Of a stretch of 61,208 nt of DNA, positions 45,827 through 53,216 are shown piece after piece (within the stretch, counting starts at the first letter, position 1; each line of letters starts with the position of its first letter). A model generated the notes under the pieces. That model searched no databases, had not been told where the DNA came from, and was given only the letters and a program-made list of their open reading frames with translations. The translations under genes were made by a program, and so were the position numbers. The stretch is from the NCBI RefSeq assembly GCF_019801465.1, contig NZ_JAHVJA010000017.1, positions 1 to 61,208 of the forward strand, read 5' to 3'. The DNA comes from Leisingera daeponensis (lineage in GTDB: Bacteria > Pseudomonadota > Alphaproteobacteria > Rhodobacterales > Rhodobacteraceae).

Positions 45827-46657
45827 TTATTTCACAGCGCCGAAGGTCAGGCCGCTGACAAGTTGCTTCTGGCTGAACCAGCCGAGGATCAGGATCGGGG
45901 CAATGGCCATGGTGGAGGCCGCGCTCAGCTTGGCGTAGAAAAGACCTTCAGGGCTGGAATAGCTGGCGATGAAGGCGGTGAGCGGTGCTGCCGTGGCCGC
46001 AGTCAGGTTGAGCGTCCAGAAGGCTTCGTTCCAGGCCAGGATCACATTCAGCAACAGCGTCGAGGCGATGCCGGGAATGGCCATTGGCGTCAGGATATAC
46101 AGCACCTCTTCGCGCAGGGTGGCACCATCCATCCGGGCCGCTTCGAGGATCTCCCCGGGGATTTCCTTGAAGTAGGTGTAGAGCATCCAAACGATGATCG
46201 GCAGGTTGATCAGCATCAGCACGATCACGAGGCCAATCTTGGTGTCCAGCAAGCCCAGTTTGATGAACAGCAGGTAGATCGGGTAAAGAACGCCAACTGC
46301 TGGCAGCATCTTGGTGGACAGCATCCACAACAGGATGTCTTTGGTCCGCTTCGAGGGCACAAAGGCCATCGACCAGGCGGCGGGCACCGCGATGATGATA
46401 CCCAGGATGGTGGAGCCCCCGGCGATGATGATTGAATTCCACAAGAACCGGCCGTAGTCGGAGCGCTCCTGCACCACCGAGTAGTTCTCCAGCGTCCAGT
46501 CAAAGAACAGGAAGACCGGCGGGTCGCTGATAGCCTGGGCTTCGGTCTTGAAGCTGGTCAGGATGGTCCAGAGGATCGGGAAGAAGATCAAGAGGCCCAC
46601 ACCCCATGCCAGGGCAGTATTCAGGGCTTTGCGTTGCGATGTGATTGCACGTGCCAT
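45827..46657 (-). CDS. smoG: Polyol ABC transporter permease SmoG
   Basis: The 276-residue permease of the MalG type has six hydrophobic segments. The coupling EAA loop is EILEAARMDGATLREEVLYILTPMA. It forms the channel with SmoF. It starts 10 bp after smoF and ends 12 bp before smoK. Confidence 0.93.
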   Translation of the reverse strand: MARAITSQRKALNTALAWGVGLLIFFPILWTILTSFKTEAQAISDPPVFLFFDWTLENYSVVQERSDYGRFLWNSIIIAGGSTILGIIIAVPAAWSMAFVPSKRTKDILLWMLSTKMLPAVGVLYPIYLLFIKLGLLDTKIGLVIVLMLINLPIIVWMLYTYFKEIPGEILEAARMDGATLREEVLYILTPMAIPGIASTLLLNVILAWNEAFWTLNLTAATAAPLTAFIASYSSPEGLFYAKLSAASTMAIAPILILGWFSQKQLVSGLTFGAVK

Positions 46658-46667
46658 GAGGGCCTCC

Positions 46668-47627
46668 TTACGCGTCCAGGTTCTTGCCGACGATGCGCAT
46701 CAGGAAGATGGCAACGATGTTGGCGAGGATGATGGCGTAGACACCGCCGGCCGAGCCGAGCCCGATGTTCTGGCTCTCCAGCACGCGCTGGAAGATCAGG
46801 TAGGTCAGGGTCTTGGTGCCAAAGGCGCCCTGGGTGGTGACAAAGATTTCTGCGAAGATCGAAAGCAGGAAGATCGTCTGGATCAGCACCACCACGGTGA
46901 TGGCGCGCGACAGGTGCGGCAGGGTGATGTAGGCAAAGCGCTTCACCGGCGGCGCGCCGTCCATCTCTGCCGCTTCCAGCTGTTCGCTGTCCAGCGACTG
47001 GATGGCGGTCAGCAGGATCAGCGTTGCGAACGGCAGCCACTGCCAGCTGACGATCAGGATGATCGACTGCGTCGACGCCTCGGTCAGCCAGACCAGCGGC
47101 TCGGCGCCGAAGGCCCGCCATACATGCGCCAGCAGACCGTTGACCGGGTCCATGAACATGTTCTTCCACACCAGCGCCGATACGGTGGGCATCACGAAGA
47201 AGGGCGCGATCACAAGGATGCGGACGACACCGCGGCCCCACATCGGCTGATTGAGCAGGATCGCCAGCAGCACGCCAAGGACCACGGTAATCGCCAGAAC
47301 ACCGCCGACGATCACCAATGTCGCCTGGACGCTGGGCCAGAAGGCACTGGAGGAAACGAAGCGGACGTAGTTGTCAAAGCCGACCCAGCCCAGGTCGCCG
47401 CCCCGCAGCGGCAGGAACTTCTTGAACGAGAAATAGAGCGTCATCGTCAGTGGCACCAGCATCCAGCCCAGAAGCAGGATCACGGCCGGCGCCATCATCA
47501 GCCGGGCTGCGGTGCGGGCGTGTTTCGTGCCGCTCTGGTGGTCCGCCGCAGCGGGCTGGCTTGCCGGCTCGGGTGCGGGCGGGGCCATCGTCAGCCGGTC
47601 CGCGGGTTGGGAGTGTTGCGTTGCCAT
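46668..47627 (-). CDS. smoF: Polyol ABC transporter permease SmoF
   Basis: The permease of about 319 residues is of the MalF type, with an N-terminal Pro/Ala/Gln-rich cytoplasmic stretch, six hydrophobic segments and the EAA-like loop QLEAAEMDGAPPVKRFAYITLPHL. I chose the ATG at 47627, preceded by GGAGGTACACCAA, over the earlier in-frame ATG at 47654. Confidence 0.92.
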   Translation of the reverse strand: MATQHSQPADRLTMAPPAPEPASQPAAADHQSGTKHARTAARLMMAPAVILLLGWMLVPLTMTLYFSFKKFLPLRGGDLGWVGFDNYVRFVSSSAFWPSVQATLVIVGGVLAITVVLGVLLAILLNQPMWGRGVVRILVIAPFFVMPTVSALVWKNMFMDPVNGLLAHVWRAFGAEPLVWLTEASTQSIILIVSWQWLPFATLILLTAIQSLDSEQLEAAEMDGAPPVKRFAYITLPHLSRAITVVVLIQTIFLLSIFAEIFVTTQGAFGTKTLTYLIFQRVLESQNIGLGSAGGVYAIILANIVAIFLMRIVGKNLDA

Positions 47628-47703
47628 TTGGTGTACCTCCTCCGTTGACGGCACGCGTGCCGCCTTGGACGATTATGCGCTCTGGGGGATCGCTGGGGCC
47701 AGA

Positions 47704-47723
47704 GGGCGGCGGCCTGGCCGCCC
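47704..47723 (-). terminator. Intercistronic hairpin between smoE and smoF
   Basis: GGGCGGC-N6-GCCGCCC is a perfect 7-bp stem 20 bp after the smoE stop on the minus strand. It lacks a T-run. It probably stabilises smoE mRNA relative to the downstream genes. Confidence 0.55.
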
Positions 47724-47743
47724 CCGGGTATCCGTGCGGGAGA

Positions 47744-49045
47744 TCAGTAGCCTGCGGCTTCCATCTCGTCGGTGGTCAGTGCCTGAGCCTTGGCCAGGGC
47801 TTCATCGACGCTTTGCTGACCAGCCAGCGCAGCTGCAAATTCCTGGCCTACCTGGCCTGCGATGCCGGCGAATTCGGGGATCGCTGCGAACTGGATGCCG
47901 ACATAGGGAACCGGGTCTACCGTCGGATTGGTGGGGTCGGCCGACAGGATGCTTTCCAGCGTCATCCGGGCAAATGGCACGTCCTTGTAGTTGGGGTCTT
48001 CATACAGGGAGGTGCGCGCACCTGGCGGCACGTTGGCCCAGCCTTCTTTCGCGGCCACCAGCTCAATGTATTCCTTGGAGGTGGCCCACTGTATGAACTC
48101 CTTGGCAGCATCCGTTTTCTGGGTGCCTGCAGGGATACCCAGCGCCCAGGCCCAGAGCCAGTTACCGCGTTTGCCCTTGCCGGTGTCCGGCGCCAGCGCA
48201 AAACCGACCTTGTCGGCGACTGTCGAGTCGTTGGGGTTGGTCACGAAGGACGCCGCCACGGTGGCGTCGATCCACATGCCGCATTTGCCCTGCTGGAACA
48301 GCGACAGGTTCTCGTTGAAGCCGTTGTTCGACGCACCCGGAGGGCCCGCGTCGTTCATCAGGTTCACGTAGAACTCCAGGGTTTCCTTCCACTCCGGCTG
48401 ATCAAACTGGGCTTGCCAGTTCTCGTCGAACCAGCGCGCACCAAAGGCGTTGGCGGTGGCGGTCAAAAAGGCCATGTTCTCGCCCCAGCCGGCCTTGCCG
48501 CGCAGGCAGATGCCATAGATCCCGTTGTCCTTGTCGGTCATGGCGCGGGCGGCCTCGGCGACGAACTCCCAGGTCGGGGCGTCTGGCATCTCAAGGCCCG
48601 CCTTCTCCATCAGGTCGGTCCGGTACATGATCATGGAGCTTTCGCCATAAAACGGCGCGGCATAAAGCGTGCCATCGACGCTTAGGCCGCCGCGCATGGC
48701 CGGCAGGATATCATCGGCGTCATATTCAGCAGGTAAGTCATCCAGCGGCACCAGCCAGCCGTTCTTGCCCCAGATCGGGGTTTCGTACATGCCGATGGTC
48801 ATGATGTCGAACTGGCCGCCCTTGGTGGTGATGTCGGTGGTCACACGCTGGCGCAGCACGTTTTCCTCCAGTGTCACCCATTCGACGTCGTGGCCAGTCT
48901 TCTCGGTGAAATCATCCGTCAGACCCTGCATCCGGATCATGTCGCCATTGTTGACAGTGGCGATAGTGATGGTCTCGGCAGAAGCGTTGCCCGCCGCGAT
49001 CAGTGATATGGCCGTTGCCGCACTCAATGCGTATTTTGCAAACAT
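47744..49045 (-). CDS. smoE: Polyol ABC transporter substrate-binding protein SmoE
   Basis: The 433-residue family 1 solute-binding protein has a Sec signal (MFAKYALSAATAISLIAAGNASA-ETI). Landmarks include DILPAMRGGLSVDGTLYAAPFYGESSMIMYRTDLMEKAGL and WLWAWALGIPAGTQK. It captures sorbitol and mannitol in the periplasm. It is the first gene of the smo operon; a 14-bp perfect palindrome lies 69 bp upstream. Confidence 0.93.
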   Translation of the reverse strand: MFAKYALSAATAISLIAAGNASAETITIATVNNGDMIRMQGLTDDFTEKTGHDVEWVTLEENVLRQRVTTDITTKGGQFDIMTIGMYETPIWGKNGWLVPLDDLPAEYDADDILPAMRGGLSVDGTLYAAPFYGESSMIMYRTDLMEKAGLEMPDAPTWEFVAEAARAMTDKDNGIYGICLRGKAGWGENMAFLTATANAFGARWFDENWQAQFDQPEWKETLEFYVNLMNDAGPPGASNNGFNENLSLFQQGKCGMWIDATVAASFVTNPNDSTVADKVGFALAPDTGKGKRGNWLWAWALGIPAGTQKTDAAKEFIQWATSKEYIELVAAKEGWANVPPGARTSLYEDPNYKDVPFARMTLESILSADPTNPTVDPVPYVGIQFAAIPEFAGIAGQVGQEFAAALAGQQSVDEALAKAQALTTDEMEAAGY

Positions 49046-49113
49046 CCTCTACCTCCCTGTTCAGATGTCGCCTTCAAGGTTACCGGCAGCAGTGCCCCGG
49101 CGTCAATTTATTT

Positions 49114-49127
49114 TTTACGCGCGTAAA
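49114..49127. promoter_or_regulatory. LacI-type operator upstream of smoE
   Basis: TTTACGCGCGTAAA is a perfect 14-bp palindrome with the central CG of LacI-family operators. It lies between the LacI-type gene and smoE, positioned to repress the smo operon. A near copy (50264-50277) is found ahead of the regulator gene. Confidence 0.7.
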
Positions 49128-49157
49128 GTTTTAATGCCTGCCGGGAAGATCAGCGGC

Positions 49158-50189
49158 TTAGGCGGACCCGCGCATGACCAGACGGCCGTCAAACAGGGTC
49201 ACCTCCCGCGAATCGGGCACCTGTCCGGCCTCAATGAGGGCCATCAAGGCCTCGGCGCTTTTGCGGGCAATGGCTTCGTAATCCTGTGACACGGTCGTCA
49301 GCGTCGGGCAGGTGTATCGGGAGAACGGATGGTCATCATGCCCGGCAACCCGCATGCTGCAGTCTTCATCCAGGCCAACCCGTATTCCGGCCTCATAGGC
49401 CGCCGACAGAAAGCCGATCGCCAAGCGGTCATTGCTGCAAAGGATCGTATTGGTAGGCAAGTTCCTGTCGCGCACCACCCGGGTTCCTTCCCGGAAACCG
49501 ATCTCTTCGAATTCCCAGCCTTCTCCTGCGGCCTGAATCAAATGCGGTGTGTGGTTCAGCCGCTCCATGGCCGCAAGATAAGCATGGCGCCGCTTGTAGG
49601 CGTTCGGGTTCGTGGGGGTCTGCATCTCGAAGAATGCGGGCGGCTCTCCCGTTCTGCACAGGTAATCCACAATCAATCCAACACTTTGATCGTTGTTTGA
49701 CCCGACGAATGCGTCCCCCGAAGTCCCGGCACTGGCGTCAAACAGCACCGTGGGGACTTCTTCGCAAAAAGTAGCTATGCGCGCCTGGTCCGACGCCCGG
49801 CCCAGGGGCGCGAGAAGTACTCCGGCAGGCTTCAGCAGCCGCAGGTTCTCCAGGTTTTCGATCTCCTGCTCGGGGCTGCCGTGTGAGCCCAGCAGTACCG
49901 GCCGGTATCCGGTGCCCAGAATGTGCTCCTCGATGTTGCGCGCGATCTCCGCAAAGAACGGGTCAGCCAGGTAGGGAACAATGATCCCGATATTCTTGGT
50001 CAGCCGCCGGTTCTGGTTGATGGCATAGAGGTTGGGCCGGTAATCGTAGCAGTCAAGCGCTGCTTCAATGCGTTGCCGCGTCGACGCCCTCACACTGGAC
50101 GGGTCATTGAAGAATTTCGACAGCGTTGGACGTGAAATGCCGCTGACCGCCGCAAATTCCTCCATGTTTTTGATCTTCTTGTCACCCAT
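49158..50189 (-). CDS. LacI-family transcriptional regulator of the polyol operon
   Basis: The product of about 343 residues has an N-terminal LacI helix-turn-helix (about residues 8-55: MEEFAAVSGISRPTLSKFFNDPSSVRASTRQRIEAAL) and a periplasmic-binding-protein-like effector domain (NIGIIVPYLADPFFAEIARNIE onward). I chose the ATG at 50189 (MGDKKIKN) over the upstream frame opening at 50258. The hinge helix is Arg-rich. It is the natural regulator of smo through TTTACGCGCGTAAA-type sites ahead of both smoE and itself; sorbitol, mannitol or fructose would be the inducer. Confidence 0.88.
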   Translation of the reverse strand: MGDKKIKNMEEFAAVSGISRPTLSKFFNDPSSVRASTRQRIEAALDCYDYRPNLYAINQNRRLTKNIGIIVPYLADPFFAEIARNIEEHILGTGYRPVLLGSHGSPEQEIENLENLRLLKPAGVLLAPLGRASDQARIATFCEEVPTVLFDASAGTSGDAFVGSNNDQSVGLIVDYLCRTGEPPAFFEMQTPTNPNAYKRRHAYLAAMERLNHTPHLIQAAGEGWEFEEIGFREGTRVVRDRNLPTNTILCSNDRLAIGFLSAAYEAGIRVGLDEDCSMRVAGHDDHPFSRYTCPTLTTVSQDYEAIARKSAEALMALIEAGQVPDSREVTLFDGRLVMRGSA

Positions 50190-50263
50190 GAAGTTGCTCG
50201 CTTCGATTGCACAAGATGTGTCCCAGCCAGTGCGGCCGTGCCGCTCCCTTCCAGACACATTAG

Positions 50264-50277
50264 TTGACGCGCGAAAA
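50264..50277. promoter_or_regulatory. Second LacI-type operator, upstream of the regulator gene
   Basis: TTGACGCGCGAAAA matches the smoE operator at 12 of 14 positions and is followed by a similar flank (ACTTTAA versus GTTTTAA). It is 75 bp before the regulator ATG, which suggests autoregulation. Confidence 0.6.
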
Positions 50278-50300
50278 CTTTAACACCCTAATTCGCGGCG

Positions 50301-50975
50301 CTAGCAGCCGGCACGGCGTTCCAGCGGTGTCCCCGGGTCACCTGACGGAACACATGCAGACACCGCCACAAGTTCAGCCGCAAGCTCAAGTACCAGAGCA
50401 TTGACCGCTGACCGCGCCTGATCCTGCGATTTCTTCCCTCGCAGCTTGCGGGCAAGGCCAGACTTGCGGGCGGAGGTGTCCTGCACCAGCAGCAGGAACG
50501 CAATTTCGCGCAGCTGATGCATGGCCAGATCGGCCTCGTCCTGCCCCAGATCCTGTGCAAGTCCTTCCGGCGCGGCGGTGTCCGCCAGCAAACGCTTTAA
50601 AGCGGGCCCGTGCTTTGACGTCTCCGCCCTGGTAATGCAAAGGTCAGTCATCTCCGCCATTCCCGAAAGAAAGACTTCAACCGCCAACCGCGCAGTCTGT
50701 TTGGAATAGCCGGCCTGCCGCTGAACATTGAGATCCCCCCGCGCTGCGTCAAAGGAGATGATCAACCCGTCAGTGGACAGATCCGGCGCCCCCGGGCGCC
50801 CAAAGCGTTGGTGCAGGCTGAGCGCTTCCGCAAAAAGCACCAGCTGCAACAAACCGGCCTGCGAAAGATCGCAGGAGATACGCTGTATGCCGCTGCGCCC
50901 GGCGTGTTTGTAGTTGAGCGCGAGCCGGGCACCGCCGTCTTCCCGCGCTTCAATCGAGAAAATCTTTGCTGGCAT
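50301..50975 (-). CDS. Hypothetical protein, paralogue of the gene at 52433
   Basis: I do not recognise this family. The product of about 224 residues starts at the ATG at 50975 (MPAKIFSIEAREDGGARLAL); an earlier in-frame ATG exists at 50996. It is soluble and helix-rich, with a conserved block EADLAMHQLREIAFLLLVQ and ARKLRGKKSQDQARSAV. It aligns end to end with the product of 52433-53056 at roughly 70 percent identity by eye and has an extra C-terminal tail of about 18 residues. Some DNA similarity between the copies extends upstream of both start codons. The two are oriented back to back around a rearranged segment. No Shine-Dalgarno site is clear. Confidence 0.65.
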   Translation of the reverse strand: MPAKIFSIEAREDGGARLALNYKHAGRSGIQRISCDLSQAGLLQLVLFAEALSLHQRFGRPGAPDLSTDGLIISFDAARGDLNVQRQAGYSKQTARLAVEVFLSGMAEMTDLCITRAETSKHGPALKRLLADTAAPEGLAQDLGQDEADLAMHQLREIAFLLLVQDTSARKSGLARKLRGKKSQDQARSAVNALVLELAAELVAVSACVPSGDPGTPLERRAGC

Positions 50976-51249
50976 GGCGCGAGTTACAGGGAATTCCGCC
51001 GGACTTTCAAGCATGGTGTGCGGCGCCAGCAATGGTGAGCGGCGGGGTGCTCAGTCGCGGCCGTAAATGGCCGGACCCAGCCACCGGGGGCTGCGCAGCT
51101 TGCCGCCCCGGGCCAGACCTGCGCGGTCACTGAGCCGCTGCACGAAACCTGCACAAAAGCCCCCTGAAACCTGCGGAGACGGCGCGGCAAAGCTGCAAGG
51201 GGGGCAGGCATCCTGCCGGGCAAAGAAGACTGCAAGCAGGAGACAGGAC

Positions 51250-51930
51250 ATGAGGCAGGAAATAATCATTCACGGCGTGCCCGACAGCATCAGGCTCGAC
51301 GCCTGGTGGCTGGAGACAACAGCCGGGCCGCCGCAACGGCGGTCTGACAGAGTTCATGGGGCCGGCGCGCTGCTGGCCTCGCTGCGGATGCGCCACGCGA
51401 TCCCCATTCTTGCGTCATTGGTTGCGATTGCCGACTGGCTGTTCTGGGAGCAGCTCCCCGGCATTTCAGTTGCAGTCTTTGCCCTGGTACTCTCGGCGGC
51501 GATCATGGCCATGAAGCCCCGGCGGCCAAGCGCCAGGGAATGGGCGGGAGCGGCCGCCGTCGCACTGCTAAGCAACCTGCCTGCTGCCGTCGAGCTGCAA
51601 TTCCTGTCCTTTATGTTTAGCCTTGGCGGTCTGGCCTGCCTGGCAGCATGGGCGGTTTATGGTCGCGGTGCAAACGCACGCGTGGCACTGCGCATCGCCC
51701 TGCGCCTGCCCACCCTTGGGGCCCCACTGCTGGCCCGTTCTGCCCTTTGCGCCCTGTCCACTGCCGGTCTCGGCCGGGAAATCCGCCGCCAGGCAGCATC
51801 TATGATGCTGCCGCTGCTCATGGGGGCGGTTTCGCTTAACTCCGGCGGGAGTTGGACCTCGGTGAGCGGGGCACCGGACTCCAGAACGGTGCGCTGCGTG
51901 GATGCAACTTTTCTCCCGGCGCTGCTGTAG
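51250..51930 (+). pseudogene. Truncated DUF4173-like membrane protein
   Basis: The ATG at 51250 follows AGGAG and opens a 226-residue frame. Residues 1-195 look like the N-terminal half of a DUF4173-type multi-spanning membrane protein (IIIHGVPDSIRLDAWWLE, IPILASLVAIADWLFWEQLPGISVAVFALVL, then LPLLMGAV). After LMGAV the sequence becomes unlike the family (SLNSGGSWTSVSGAP). From about 51830 it reads antisense to the truncated gene that starts at 51992. The normal protein is about 500 residues, so more than half is missing. The family call is from memory and should be treated as moderate. Confidence 0.55.
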
Positions 51931-51992
51931 ACAAAATAGGCCGCCGCAGGTGCCATGGCTGCGGCCGCCAGGATGGCAAGGTTCTTATTCAT
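51657..51992 (-). pseudogene. Truncated exported or membrane-anchored protein (5' fragment)
   Basis: The 111-residue frame begins MNKNLAILAAAAMAPAAAYF, a signal or anchor segment, followed by VLESGAPLTEVQLPPELSE. That pattern is common ahead of the heme motif in small c-type cytochromes, but no CxxCH is present. After residue 54 the reading frame is just the antisense of the DUF4173-like fragment. The real gene was therefore cut at about 51830. It starts within the stop of the ORF at 51989-52210 (ATGA overlap). Confidence 0.5.
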
Positions 51993-52210
51993 AACGGTCT
52001 CTTTCTTTCATAGGTAAATAAACTGCCGTGAGCCGGGCTCGGGGCGTATTGATGCCGGCCTGCCGCCGCCTGTCCGGACATCCCGCCGGAGCCGGACGCG
52101 AAAGCGCGGATTTCCTGGTAACGGATCCGCACATCCTCGCTTTGCTGGTAAAAGGTAAGCGGTGTATCCGCCCCGGAAATTGCCGCCGCCGCCGAATTTT
52201 TTGCAGGCAT
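51989..52210 (-). CDS. Small hypothetical protein upstream of the truncated exported protein
   Basis: A 73-residue frame with a protein-like stretch (TPLTFYQQSEDVRIRYQEIRAFASGSG) ends in a 4-bp ATGA overlap with the next start, a normal operon arrangement. No family is recognised and the ribosome-binding site is weak. It may be real or a remnant. Confidence 0.35.
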   Translation of the reverse strand: MPAKNSAAAAISGADTPLTFYQQSEDVRIRYQEIRAFASGSGGMSGQAAAGRHQYAPSPAHGSLFTYERKRPL

Positions 52211-52432
52211 GCATTCACAAGACTATCGCTCCAATCAAAGACGGACCAAGCGATTCCCCTTCGCTGAACACCGTATTTCCGCGTGGCCTGAAAGAATCCG
52301 GAATGGCCAAGGGTGCTCTTGCAACACGTCCCTTCCATTTTCTGCCGGACCTTGGGCGCATGATTGCCTAGCACCGCAGAACCTTGTCGGCCGCAGCTTG
52401 AAGGTCCGGCAGCCTTCCATATAACCCGCGCC

Positions 52433-53056
52433 ATGGCTGCAAAGATATTTTCGATGGAGGCGCGGGAGGACGGCGGTGCCCGGCTCGCGCTCAACTACAA
52501 GCACACTGGCCGCAGTGGCATCCAGCGTATTTCCTGCGATCTGCCGCAGGCCGGTCTTTTGCAGCTGGTGCTCTTTGCGGAAGCGCTCAGCCTGCGCAAG
52601 CGCTTCGGAACCCCCATTACATCGGACGTGTCGCTCGATGGGCTTGTGATGTCCTATGACCCGGCCCAGCGGGAGCTCCTTGTCGAGCGGCAGGCCGGTT
52701 ATTCCAGGCAGACAGCAAGCATGCCGGTTGAGGATTTTCACTCCGAGATGGCGGGTATGACCGACATCTGTATTGCCTGGGCCGAGGCGTCAAAACACGG
52801 GCCCGCCCTGAAGCGCCTGCTGTTCGACTGCGCGGCACCGGCTGAACTAAAAAGGCTGCTAGGGCAAAACGAGGCCGATCTGGCCATGCATCAGATGCGG
52901 GAAATCGCCCTTCTGCTGCTGGCACAGGAAGCCTCCGCCCGCGGGTCCGCGCTGGCCCGCAAGTTGCGCGGGAAGAAATCGCAGGATCAAGCCTGGGAGG
53001 CGGTGAGCTGCCTTGTACTGGAGCTTGCCGCTGAACTCGTTCCAGTTTCTGCCTAA
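52433..53056 (+). CDS. Hypothetical protein, paralogue of the gene at 50301
   Basis: The 207-residue product (MAAKIFSMEAREDGGARLAL to ELVPVSA) is of the same unrecognised family as the minus-strand gene at 50301-50975. Shared blocks are RSGIQRISCDL, QAGLLQLVLFAEALSL, EASKHGPALKRLL, and LARKLRGKKSQDQA. The frame opens upstream at a TTG (52364), and the similarity to the paralogue continues a few codons before the ATG (PAAFHITRAM against PAEFPVTRAM), so the true start could be earlier. The two genes flank a rearrangement. Confidence 0.65.
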   Translation: MAAKIFSMEAREDGGARLALNYKHTGRSGIQRISCDLPQAGLLQLVLFAEALSLRKRFGTPITSDVSLDGLVMSYDPAQRELLVERQAGYSRQTASMPVEDFHSEMAGMTDICIAWAEASKHGPALKRLLFDCAAPAELKRLLGQNEADLAMHQMREIALLLLAQEASARGSALARKLRGKKSQDQAWEAVSCLVLELAAELVPVSA

Positions 53057-53183
53057 GCTCGAACAAGGGGGCGCAGTGCTAAACGGATTAAGGCTATGAA
53101 GACTTGCAAGTATCACCGGGAAGCCGTCCAGACACGGCTTTGGGCCGGAACCCCGCATGGGGATCCGGCTGTGTGAGAATGCG

Positions 53184-53209
53184 TCACCGCCCTGTAGGCA
53201 GGGCGGTGA
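53184..53209. repeat. Perfect hairpin at the left end of the IS66 element
   Basis: TCACCGCCCTG (53184-53194) pairs with CAGGGCGGTGA (53199-53209) around a TAGG loop. It lies 8 bp beyond the transposase stop codon and could act as a terminator shielding against outside or inside transcription. Confidence 0.5.
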
Positions 53210-53216
53210 TAGCCTG

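Noticed and set aside
45146-46435. A 429-residue plus-strand open frame across the smo operon.
   Set aside because: Antisense to smoK and smoG, which carry full sets of conserved motifs.
51051-51269. A 72-residue minus-strand frame ending GGKLRSPRWLGPAIYGRD, possibly the tail of a lost gene.
   Set aside because: The ending looks protein-like, but no start, ribosome-binding site or family can be shown; left as unassigned intergenic sequence.
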